Assembly: GCA_947652605.1 (NCBI GenBank)
Contig: OX393581.1
Coordinates: 32,854,788-32,918,787 of the forward strand
Source of the DNA: Elmis aenea
Taxonomy: Eukaryota > Arthropoda > Insecta > Coleoptera > Elmidae
DNA length: 64,000 bases
Reading direction: 5' to 3'
The number at the start of each line of letters is the position of its first letter. Position 1 is the stretch's first letter. The position numbers and the translations under genes are program-made. Under the pieces are notes generated by a model. It saw nothing but the letters and a program-made list of their open reading frames with translations. It ran no database searches and was not told the DNA's origin. This document shows positions 1-12,100 of the stretch, piece after piece.

Positions 1-381
1 ATTATTAAGTCGGTATATTTAATGTTTCAAAATTCTTATAATTTCTTTTTTAATTTTAATGATGCATAGTATTAGTATTTAACGTAAATATTACATTAAA
101 ATCTTTGTTTTTAAAGACTCGTATACGACATTTAAAGAGAAGTTATTTTTTTTATTCTATAAATTATTTTCCGTCAAATATCTGTTGAAAACTGTTTTTA
201 ACACATTTTTTATGATTGAAAATATTATTTTGTTATAGATCAAATTTTTTAATTACTATATGGAGTGTCTTGTCTTTTTAAAATTTCTAAGGGCTTACAT
301 TAAAATTCTTAGCAAAATATTAAGGATGAATTAGAATCTATAATCTAGTTATTTTTTTCATTTTTAATGATTTGCTTCACT
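1..381. other. AT-rich non-coding DNA
   Basis: No ORF, repeat or motif recognised. It may be intron or 5' flank of Pld. Confidence 0.4.
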
Positions 382-589
382 CAGGCCCCGTTTTACACAA
401 TAAGCTAGACAAGCTTTAGCTAAGGGCCTCTCATTTGATGAACCTCACAAATATGGTTAATACTAAATTATGCTAACAAATTTTTATTAAATTTTTTTTT
501 GTTTTTATTGAACCTACAAATACTTCACTCCAAAAGGGGCCCCAAAAAAGGTTTAAGTTAGCGCCTCACTCGTCTTTAATTCGGCCCTG
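382..589. mobile_element. Degenerate CAGGSCC-ended MITE relic (hAT-like?)
   Basis: Ends are roughly inverted: CAGGCCCCG on the left and CGGCCCTG on the right, each followed by a second shared GC-rich block (GGGCCTC / GCGCCTC). The flanking 8-mers are not clearly duplicated, so this is a decayed copy at best. Confidence 0.35.
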
Positions 590-781
590 GCTCTTATTTA
601 AAGTAAATTACGTATTTAGACGTTTAGTTAGAATGAAGTTCTAATCTAAAACTATTCCACACACTTAAGTAGCCTAGAATTGATAATTCAAAAACAAGTA
701 GCAGAACCTTTCATACTTATGAATTTAAAACAAAATCAACCGATTTTAAAGTCGTAAGTTTGGTTCTACAAGCTAAGTCAA

Positions 782-885
782 AGTTCACAAAATCGTCAAA
801 CTTCTTTTCCATAGTAACAACAATAATGTTGCTTAGGTACCAAGAGTTAATCATCCCTTGAATTTTGATGCAGCTTTGTGCAACC
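782..885. mobile_element. Degenerate copy of the GGTTGCACAAAGC MITE
   Basis: Shares the internal block AATGTTGCTTAG and the terminal block AGCTTTGTGCAACC with the better copy at 3655-3776. The left terminus is eroded. Confidence 0.5.
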
Positions 886-923
886 GGTCATTACTCAATT
901 ACCTACCAATGTAAAAATACTAT

Positions 924-954
924 TACACTAAATATAATTTGATATTCTTCAGAG
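924..954 (+). repeat. Left target-site duplication of the LINE relic
   Basis: Thirty-one bases beginning TACACTAAATATAATTTG are identical to 2231-2261. Weaker similarity continues for about 25 bases beyond both copies. Confidence 0.8.
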
Positions 955-2230
955 CGTAAATTTGTTGATAAATAATAAATAAAATTATATAAACAGGATT
1001 CTACGGCTGTCGCTGCTTTTCTTTTCTCAACCACTGTCTCAATTTGTCTTGATCTTGCCATTCATCATCCTGTAGGCCTCTTTTTTCTCACGATCTTCGG
1101 GGTCTGCCTTTTCCTTCTGCCTATAGGACTCCATTCACTGACACGTCCTATTTATCTATTTCTATCCGTTTTTCTAACATATCCATACCAGGTCAGTCTC
1201 TTTTCTTCCCACTCCATTGCAGTAGTTTTACTTCTGTTTTTTTAATTTATCACTCAGTTTTCAGCTCCATTTGTCATTATACTTCGTACCATGGTGTTAA
1301 ATATCCTTGTTTTAGTATTTTTTGAAATAAGTCTTTCCCATAAAATTGGATTTAACTGTTTAATGCAAGTTCTGGTTTGCACTAGTCTGCTTATAAATTC
1401 TTCTTCTGTTGTTCCGTTTTTTGATATGATTTGATATGATACAATCCAAATATTTAAATTTTCCTGTTCCTTTTATTTGTTGGGCCTCATCCATTTCTAA
1501 ATGTTTTATTTCCTCTTGTTAAATATTCTGTTTTATCCAAATCAATTTTTAAACCATTTTTTGTAAATTCTACATTTAACTTCCTTACCATAAAGCTTTA
1601 GATCTTCCTTATCTTGTGCAATGACCACCTGGTTGTCCGCAAAACTCAGATGTAGAGGTGTTTATTTCTGATCGGGACTCCCATACACTTGCTCTTTCAC
1701 GGTCTCAGCGCTTGCTCCAAAAAGATTTTAAATAGTGTCGGTGACATGGAGCTTCCTTGTAGGAGTCCTTTTATTGTTATGAAGCTTTATGTGAGTTTAT
1801 TTCCTTCTTTGATTGCTGCTTTGTTTTGTTTGTAAAGGTTCCTTAACTGCTCTTATCGTTCCTTCCGATATTGCCAATTCTTGTATAGCCTCCCATGACT
1901 TCATTCTGGGAACAGAGTCATAAGCTTTCTTCAGATGTATAAAAGCCAGGTGAACGGCTCTGTTTTAGCTTCTTTTTTTTCCTATTAGTTGTTGGATTGT
2001 ATAGATGTGATCTATACGCGACCTTCCTGCCATGAACCCTGCCTTGTCCTCTGCGATCTTGCCTTTAATTTGCTCTTCTAGTTTTCTTGTTAGTATTTTT
2101 CAATATAATCTACCTCTTGCTGCTATCACGCTGATGCCTCTATGTCTATAAGTAGTTTTCACATCTTTGAAAACTGACTTTATATTGACGTGTGTCCATT
2201 CACCTGGTGGGTCCTCTCCATTAATCGCCC
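955..2230 (-). pseudogene. LINE reverse transcriptase relic
   Basis: Conceptual minus-strand reading in shifting frames recovers reverse-transcriptase blocks: GFMAGRSRIDHIYTIQ, FIHLKKAYDSVPR, MSPTLFKIFLEQALRPWK and FADNQVVIAQDKEDL (the catalytic YADD box, here FADN). A basic C-terminal tail follows. Frameshifts and stops interrupt it, and it is 5'-truncated. It is flanked by 31-bp direct repeats at 924-954 and 2231-2261. The clade is not assigned. Confidence 0.8.
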
Positions 2231-2261
2231 TACACTAAATATAATTTGATATTCTTCAGAG
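2231..2261 (+). repeat. Right target-site duplication of the LINE relic
   Basis: Identical to 924-954; the RT relic lies exactly between the two copies. Confidence 0.8.
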
Positions 2262-2674
2262 GGTGAGTTTGTTAATGAATGATAAAGCATTTTTGGAAAG
2301 GTAAAGAGAATTGTGTTCAGTATAATATTAAACATGTTGAGACTTTATGGGGATTGTAACTGTAAGATTAATGTGATTTTAAGGTCGTTATCACTTTTGT
2401 GTATAAAATTTAAAAGGAAAGGAAAAGTGGAACGCTTAAGATTGGCTATTTAAAAAAAAGGTGCCAATTTCTGTCAAACATCCAGGATTGGCTCTTGCAA
2501 TGGCAAGTCTTACCGTGTTTGTGCATGCACTTTCTTTTGTTCTATTTTGATTTGTTTTAATTTGTGTTAGTATGAAATAAGTATCATAGTGTGTTGCTTA
2601 AATTACCTTCACCATCAAATACAATTAATTAACAATGTATTCTTGAGTGTTTAATTGTGTTATTAACGTTGCAG

Positions 2675-3133
2675 AACTTAAATTGCAGAATTTTACAAGA
2701 GAAATTTGTTTTAGGTCCAAAATCCGACAAAATACCTTTTAATGCTGTACATAACACGTCCATGAAATTCAAATCATTCCATAGAGACATATTCATACCG
2801 GGAGTAGAAATAGTAGCCAAAATAACCGACACAGAGAGACACCTCACAACTCATTTACTTAATCCTAACTTGTAAGTATTTCACATTTTTAGCTAATCGT
2901 TAGCTGAAGTTTTGCTGTCGTTCCAGATACACAATTACATTTAAGCATGGAGATTTCACTTGGCATGTGAAAAAACGTTATAAACATATTCAAACATTAC
3001 ATCAACAACTCATACTATTTAGGGCTTCGTTAAATATACCGCTACCTACCAAAACTCATAAACTTCGACGAGAAAGTTTTAAAAATAATATTGAAAAAAC
3101 CAAAGAAGGCAAAAGACGCTCAGCACTACCTAG
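2675..3133 (+). CDS. Pld: Pld exons 1-2 seen (start of PX domain)
   Basis: Exon 2675-2871 follows the acceptor ttgcag; a second acceptor-like site ends at 2688, so the first few codons are uncertain. It ends in phase 2 before GTAAGT. Exon 2927-3133 completes the codon and reads [20 protein letters not shown], a typical PX phosphoinositide-binding segment, then a basic stretch rich in Lys/Arg. The intron between them is only 55 bp. The donor at 3134 is GTTGGT, weaker than the others. Confidence 0.9.
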
Positions 3134-6100
3134 GTTGGTTAATTAAAATACACTTTACTTTCTGTTTTAATATTGTTGTGTGTTCTACTTTCAAATTTTG
3201 AAAATAGTTAATACTTCAATGACAAAACAATTGTCATTCAACACTAACAACACTAATAATTATTTATTATTAATTATGAAAAACATGGTAGCTTTAAATT
3301 AGGTGGCCTTTAAAATTTGTTTATTTTTAATTAATATTTTTTTAAATTTATTGCACAAAATTTAAAAAACTTCAAAAAATATTTAATTTTATATATCTAT
3401 CTGCTTGTAGGAAGATTTAAAAGCTTTTGTGATTGTATCAAATAGTGCATGTTTGAAATCTTTTTTATGGATTTTTTCTCATTTAATCCGTTAGAAACAA
3501 TAGCCAAACTGAAAACTAATGCTGAACCACAAAATGTTTACTTTTTATTACTTTAAATATCCTGAATTCATGTGGGAAACTAAACAACATTTTTGCAGGT
3601 TCATAACCACAATATTTTTGATTAAGTTCTTTTGGTATTGAAGTTTTATTGTCCGGTTGCACAAAGCTTTGTCAAAAGTTAACCAAGCATCAAATGTTTC
3701 CTTAGTAGCAACAATGATGTTGCTTAGTTACCGAGAGTAAATTACCCCCTAAATTTTAACAAAGCTTTGTGCAACCCAACTTATGTTTCATGATAGCAAC
3801 GTAGTAACTAACTAAGAATCAGTGTTGGATTTATTTCTTTTAATTTCGTGTGAGTTCTACTTTAAACATACAAAATGTTTTTAATTCGGACTTATTTTTT
3901 CCTCACATGTCTTAACCCAGCAAAATTCATTTTATTCCTTTATAAAAAAGTTAAATAAAATAAGTTTTAAAAAATGTCGTTATAGATTTCCAAAAACGCC
4001 AGAAATATTAGTTCCTTTCGAACAATTAGACAAACGAATAAAACAATTAGAGGAGTATCTTAATAATTTATTGTCGATAAGTATTTACAGATGTCATCCG
4101 GAAACGGTGAGTTGAATTGAAAGCATACAGTGAATGTGGTTTAATTTTGTTTGTTCACGTTTAGATCGCATTTCTTGAAGTTTCACATTTTTCATTTATT
4201 TTTGATCTGGGCGTAAAAGGAAAGGAAGGACTTATAAAAAAAAGAGCAGGAAGTACTAATGGTGGTTGCAATTGTTTAGGCTGCTTAAGTAGTAGATGCT
4301 GTATGAGGTAAGTAGATAGACCATTTATTATTATACAGGGTGTTTATATATCTTACACCAAAATTATAGAAAAACATTCATAAATATTTTTCTTCAATGT
4401 ATCGAAACAACTTTAACTCAAACATGTTTTTAAATCAAATATTGAATAATTCATCTTAGCTTTATAAGTTAAAGTAAAAAATTACTTATGCTATTTCTAA
4501 AAAGAATATTTTTAATGGAAATATGTTTTTCCATAAAATACAGTATTTATTTAAAATACGATAAAAGTATTTATTTCACTTTAATATATGTGGCAAAAAT
4601 TATGGCAACAACTAATTCGCTTTCATATGAATTGCTGTTATTACAAAATTATACAACAATAAATATTTTGATGGTGATAAAAACAATAATAAGTTTCAAG
4701 ATAACAAAGATGAGTATAAAATGCCAATATGAAGCATATTACCATATAAAAGTTATGAAACAATATTTTCTCTTTATAGTAAACTGTATAATCTTTGCTA
4801 AAACATTTTACAATATTATCTTTCTGACTCCATGAAATTAGTTGATGTTTTGTAATGTACCTTAATTTTTAAGTTCCAAAATAAGTTTTCTTAATAAATA
4901 GAAAAAAATAATGCACTTAATTAACTTAAAATATCTTAAAATTAACATTAATTTTATAACTTCGAATTTAAAAACAAATCCATAAATAATTTATCACATT
5001 ATAATTTATTTATAAATTTAATTACCAGCCATTATACTTACCACTAATTGCATAAAATTTAATAGTCTCTTGCAATTTACCATTGTTTGATAAGGCAACT
5101 TACACCATGCGAAACATTTAAATGATATTTATTATTCAGACCTATTTTATTACCAATTATTGCTTTCCGCCATACTTTTCGCCATAATGTCGCAGGATTA
5201 GTGCGTATCCCAAAATAAAAAATCGCAATAGTTTTATCACAAAATTTGCTAAAGTATGCTGTGAAAATAAAAATATTAATTTATTAAGAATTATCCGGCG
5301 CACCCCAGAAATTATCTCGCGTACCCCCGGGGGTGCGTGCACCCCACTTTGGAGGCCACTGCTATAAGACATAGAGTAGCAATAGTGGTTTTAAAGCGTG
5401 GCGACTGGGTATCATTTAATAAATTATTTGAAAGGTGGTTTCTTGGTGAAACAGCTAGGAACCAAAGGGTTAACGCCTTTGGTAAATAAGGTTGTTTATA
5501 AAAAAACAATTTTTTAATTCTTTCTGACCGAAGGACATACTTTACAAGTTTCGTAATGTACATACTATTTTATAGTAATATAATATAATACAAGCATAAA
5601 ATGCAAGATGTATACTGTTCTCCATATGCATTCATCTGTGTCTGCATATTAGGCATTTTAATAATTGAAAGATTATAATGCTAATTTTTTAATAATGATC
5701 TTCTATCAGTCTATTTTTAGTTAACATTCTCTTCATACATATGTCTAATACCACCACTTCAAGTGGGAACTTTACCCTTGTTATCTCCAATGAGATTAAA
5801 TTTATTAATTGCATTGTCAATAACACTTTATGAAGTATAATTACTCATCTTTATCCATTCCTGTGAATGACATAGTTTTTGTCGTCATATCAGACACTCC
5901 ACAAAATTTGCCAAACATATTTACCTAAACGTAAATTTTATTGAATCTTGATATTGCAGGTGATCTTAATAATAAATATATGTTTGTATCAATTTAAGCA
6001 ATAGAGAAATTTTAAAATTATAAATATTACATTCTTAAAAATTGTCATGTTATTGAATATGTTTAAAGAAGTATTGTAAAAATAAAGCTTTAAAAACTAC

Positions 6101-9100
6101 CAAACTGAAGTTTAAAAAAAAAGTTCAGTCAACAGTTCTATAAATATCAGTATTTTGCGATTAGTTGAGTTGACAGGTTCTAAATAATGTATATTGTTTT
6201 GGGACTTTTAGTTTAGAAAAGCAATATTTAATAAAGGTTCTGAGTGAAGTTTTACCTTAATTTGTAAAGTGAAAAAAAAAAATTTAAAATAAACTTTGCC
6301 AATTTTGTATACTTTATGCAAACGTTTTCTTTTTATCTGTACAAATTATTAAGTACATACTGTTTATTAATTTAATTTCAGTATTTTATTTAATTATAAA
6401 TATTCTTGTTCAAAAAGTCTATGAATCTGAAATTTTTACTGGAGAAACAACTTAGATAAGTTTTTAATTGCATGTTGTTAATTTTATTTATGATATTTTT
6501 TATTTAACACATACCTATAACAACAGTTTTTTTTTCAGGTGCAAGCATTTTTGTAACGACGTTCTATGTTCATCTTGGAATACCCGTTGGCTGTTCATAA
6601 AAGACACTTTCTTCGGATACATAAATCCCAAGAGTGGTAAACTGAAAGGCGTCATTCTTTTTGATCAAGGTTTCGAAGTAGCTTCAGGCCTGTATTCAAC
6701 AGGTTTACATGCTGGATTGCAAATAGTAACGTTAAGCCGTCAGATTGCCGTTAAGTGTTGGACTAAAAGACATAGCAAAGAATGGCAAGAAGCTCTTAAA
6801 AATGCAGCTGTTGGTGTAGGTGTGTACGTTTTACTATATAATAGATCTTCATTTTTAAAGATATGTAGTTGTGAGTTATTCATTAATTTATGCCTTTAGT
6901 GTACTGGGGTAGTAGGACTGGGTGAAATACTTTTTATTTCGCGTTGTTTTAAATTCATACCAAATGTGACCGCACTGTATATTCCAGTTTTTTTTTTTAT
7001 ATATATTTGGAAAGCAATGAATTTTAAGCAGAATTATTTAAAGATAAACAGTTTCAATGTTTTGTTCATTTTTGTTTTTATTTTACAGCTAAAGATTTCA
7101 CTCAACCAAATCCTCATCATTCTTTTGCCCCAGTTCGTAACAACATAAATGGCAGTTGGTTTGTCGATGGAGCAGGTTACATGCAAGCAGTTGCTGATGC
7201 CATTGAAGGAGCCAAAGAAGAAATTTTCATAGCTGATTGGTGGTTGAGTCCTGAAATTTATTTAAAGCGGCCGGCCATTGAAGGCGATTATTGGAGACTG
7301 GATATGTTACTTCAAAGAAAAGCGGTAAGACATTTTAATATTATTTATATCGTAAAGTTGAAAAAATCTTATGCTGCTTAGGTGAAAGGTTTTTTTTGCT
7401 TATCTTTGTTTTCTTCATAATTCCAGATCTTCTCTTTCAACTTTTTACCCTAGTTCATGCTTTTATATATATATTTTTTTGTGCGATCGTACTAGAAACA
7501 GCTGTTTGACGGACGCGTTAGCAGCCATAAAGTACTGCATTACCGGCGTTATCCTTAGCAACGGCCTAAAAAGTAACTTTTCAGGCCGTTACCCTTAGCA
7601 ACGGCCTGAAAAGTAACTTTTTCGGCCGCTACAGCGTAAATTTGCATTAAAGCTAATAGCATACGCCATCATCTGTCAGTGACAGAATGTCACGTAGTTT
7701 CTAACCTATATTTTTTGAAAATACTAAAAATTTAAATTGTTTTTAATTCTATCGCACAAAAAATGTAATATGCATCTCGGCCAAAACGTACTTTTTCGGC
7801 ATTGCCTGTTTGCTGGCCTCGACTACCGGCCAGCAAACCAGACGCGGTCGAAAAATACATAAATAACTATTTTTAAATAAATAATTTGAGTTGGCTATTT
7901 TTGAGAACTAGTGGTTTTTGCATTAATGTTCAAAAAATTCAATAACTTTTAAATTATATTATTATAAATTTTGGAAATCCTAAGTTACGCTGTTTTTGAG
8001 AATACCTGAGGAAACCTGTAAGATTTTGTGGGTATATTAATGAATGTTTATTTGGCTTGTGATTTTTTTTTTCTTCTGCCTTTGTGACTTTGCTTTTATT
8101 AAAACTTTCTCATTAGACATTTTGTTAACAAATGTAAGTTTTAAGTAGTGTAATAATCACGTATGTCATTTTTTATACAAAATCTGTTTTTTACAGAAAC
8201 AAGGCGTAAAAGTTTTTGTACTCGTGTATAAAGAAGTTGAAATGGCTCTTGGTTTGAATAGTTACTACAGCAAACAACGTCTTGCCGAGCTATCGGAAAA
8301 CATTAAAGTTTTAAGACATCCTGACCATGCTAAAGTGGGCATTTTATTTTGGGCACATCATGAAAAAATTGTGGTAGTTGACCAATCTTATGCTTTTCTC
8401 GGAGGAGTTGATCTTTGCTATGGTAGATGGGACAATTGGAAACATCAGTAAGTTAATGATTTTCTCTAATATCTTTCGTGTTTATCATCATTTTGCTTAT
8501 AGTTTAAATTTTTTTTAAAGATTGTTAAACATTTTTTAAATTCTAAAATGTGCTGTCATTTAAGGGCTGACCGAGCTGACTATTAAAAAATATTCTGTGC
8601 ACCAATTGCCAAGGTACCAAAAACAAGATACCAGACTTGGTTACCTACCCAAATTAATAAATGGTGTACCCTTCACTATCATTATTAAAATATGTTTTGT
8701 TACTAAAATATTTTACTCAAGTAGATAAACACTTTTTAAAATTATTAGGGGTTTAATCCAACTAATGAATTCCATTCATCATATGTATGAACGTATATAT
8801 TTCTACAAATACATTATTTTGTCTTCATATTATCGTTAAATAAAATGATAACTAAATATTTTTTTATTTGTTAACTGCCACCATTGCAATCAAAATTGAA
8901 GTATCTGCCCCGATTTTAAATTTTTGGCTTACAATTAATTCACAGCTGCGAAACAAAGAAAAACTCATCTATGACATTTGCTTCTGATTTTCTTTCATTG
9001 TTATTAAGAAACGATATTATTGTACATCAAATATTTTTAAAAAACTGTAGAAAGTTTTACACAATAATTGGAAAGGTAATAAAATGAAATTCAATGATTT

Positions 9101-12100
9101 CATGGTCAAATATGGCATTCACTTAAAATAACAAAATTGGTGTTCGTTGTGAAGAAACAAACGACAATAGAAAATTTTATATTCTTCTTAAAAAGATATC
9201 TTGATAATGCTGAAGTTAAAACAAACTACAATGTACAGGGTGGTCCAAATTCGATGGGTATCTCGCTTAATAGTCAAGAAAGAAAAACGGTTAAATTACC
9301 AAAAAGGTTTAGCTTTTTGGGATAAACTCAGAACCGTTTTCAAAAATATTCTATCATTTCTGGTTTTTGAGGTATTAAAGGAAAACTGTTTTTTTTTGTT
9401 ATATTTATAAAGTGTCATATCTCCCTTATTGTTTTAAATATTGAAAAAGTTTATAAAGATTATTTTTGGATATTTTTATGTAGATTATAATAGTACTAAA
9501 AAAAATATTTCATGGTCGCCATTAAAAGGTTATGACACACTCATCTTTTTTTAAATGGAAGCTATAGTTGGCTATGACTTATTTAAATTCCTTTTTTTTT
9601 TCCTTTTCAAATATTTATAACAGTTGATGTATTTATTTTCAATAATACGCAAGTTACAAAGTTTTTTAAATTTTTTTAAAGATGAGAAACAAAAAGTGGG
9701 CTGTGAAAAAAAAAACAGAAAAACCGAAAATGATAGAATTTATTTGAGAACTGTTCTGAGTTTGTCTCAAAAAACTGCACATTTTTGGTAATTTAACCGT
9801 TTCTCTATCTTGACTATTAAGCGAGATACCCATGTAATCCCATCGAATTTGGACCACCCTGTACAGAGGTTGCAAAAGAAATGAAAAGGATTTTTTTTTA
9901 CGTTTATACCAGGGCTGCGGAGTCTGTAAAAAAAAGTCCACTCCGACTCCTGATAATTTTAGTAGTTCGACTCCGACAAAATTAAATACTAATACATTTT
10001 ATGATGTGTAATATAAGAAAAAAAAAAGAAATATAAAAAAAATTATTTAAAATTTGAGCTTAAATTTTGCGGCAAAGGACCATCTCGCAATTTTTTGTTG
10101 TACCCGGAGTCGGAGTCGGTACATTTTTTCCGACTCCGACTCCACTGACCAGAAATTCCTTCTAAACTCCGACTCCGACTCCACAGCCCTGGCTTATACT
10201 TATGTATGATATCCTGGAGATATTATCACATTTTAATTTCACCAAATAGCACAATTAACTGGCTTTACATCTCTCAAAATCTGAGATCTCCATGCAGTTC
10301 ATTTTTTTCCCTCTACATCCTGTTTAGAACTAAGAATATTCAAAAAAAAAAATGTGTAAAGTTTTAAAATTGCATAGCACAACTCATTTCAATCAGTTGA
10401 ACATTTACAAACAAACGAGTTTTATAACTTTGATTGTTTTCCAGATTAACTGATCTCGGTAGTGTAGCACCATTATCGGACGTTTCTGGCCTTAAAAAAA
10501 AAAACTCTAGTGTGCCAGGTGGAGATGCAATATATCCAATTCCAACACCATATTACAAGAAATTTGACGAACCTCCACCATCAATCACTGTCGACTGTGA
10601 CCCTGAAACTCCATCTGAACCGTCCAGTCCTTTACCTCAGTTACAACCCGGAGAACATCTCTTGATGATCAACAAGGGTAGCCCACATGCCATGAAGCTA
10701 AATACTCCCGAAATGGAACGCAAAACTGTATTAAAATCCATTACAAATAACGTAAAAATGAAAGGGAAAGATTTCATGAAAATGATGTATTCGCCAAATG
10801 AGCATGATGATGTTGATGATACTCAGAAGATAGAACCACCCACAATACAAACACCTGAAGATATAGTTAATAGTTTAGATGGGTCTGCAAAATTGTGGAT
10901 TGGCAAAGATTACGTCAATTTTATCGTTAAGGATTTTACTGATTTGGCATCTCCATTTGCTGACTTTATTGAAAGAGGAACAACTCCAAGAATGCCTTGG
11001 CATGATATTGGAGTTTGTGTGCAAGGATCGGCTGCGCGGGATGTTGCCAGACATTTTATTCAGAGATGGAATGCTACAAAGTTAGAAAAAGCCAAATTAA
11101 ACAATGCATATCCTTACATATTACCAAAGAGTTATGACTGTAATTCGCCAATTATTCTACCTCTAGATAGTCATAAAGTTACTTGTCAGGTAAAGTATAC
11201 AGTCTTATTGGTGGAATATGGTAACACAGTGATGGATTTTAATTACTAATAACTCAATATTCATTGTATAAAAGGTTACGCCGAAATATGAACAATCAAT
11301 TTTTTCAAGTTGGTTAGTATTCAGGGTTCTCGTTTTTCGCGGGCTACTATGGGGATCTCGTAAACGGTAAGAGTTACGACTTCGGTTAAATCAGGGCAAA
11401 GTTGTATATTCAGATGCTTAATAATTTGATGCAAACATAACTTATCTAGCTCTTTTAGTTTTTGAGATATAGGGAAAAAAGTAAAAAAGTGGATTTTTGT
11501 TTTTTGCTCGTAACTTTTTCATTTGATGTCGAATTTCATTTTTGTAAAAACATTTTCGTGGCCACCTTTTGCAAGGAATCAGAATCCCCAATTATATTTT
11601 CCGTGCGACGTTTCGTTTTTTTAAAACCATCATCAGGTCAATTTTTTCTTATCTGATTTTAACGCCAATTTGTAGAGCATTTTATTCTGAATTCGACAAT
11701 GTATAACAGTTGGCACTTTTTTGAAAGAATTGTTAAAAATGGCAAAAACAAATATTTTATTTAAAACAAATCCTAATCGGCATGTTAAATAATTGTCTTT
11801 CTCCCTTTTTCCTTGGAAGCAGGTGAGTAAACCGCATGAAATTACTAATTAAAAAAATCGGTATTAATAAATATGTTAGGAATGCATTAACATTGTTCAC
11901 TTATTAACAAATATTTTTAGAATATTTTCTTCGGTTAAGTAATACATTTCTCTAAAATGTTTATTTAATCCTTATTTGGCATACAATTATTTGTAACAAA
12001 AAATAATGAGTTATGCCTTTTATCTATCTAATAATCAAAAAGCGTAAACAGATTTCTAGACGTTTTTTTTGTAAACTATGAACACTTATATTATTTGATT

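Noticed and set aside
4488..4835. 115-codon + strand open frame
   Set aside because: It lies in a Pld intron, is dominated by Ile/Lys/Phe/Tyr as expected of AT-rich DNA, and shows no domain.
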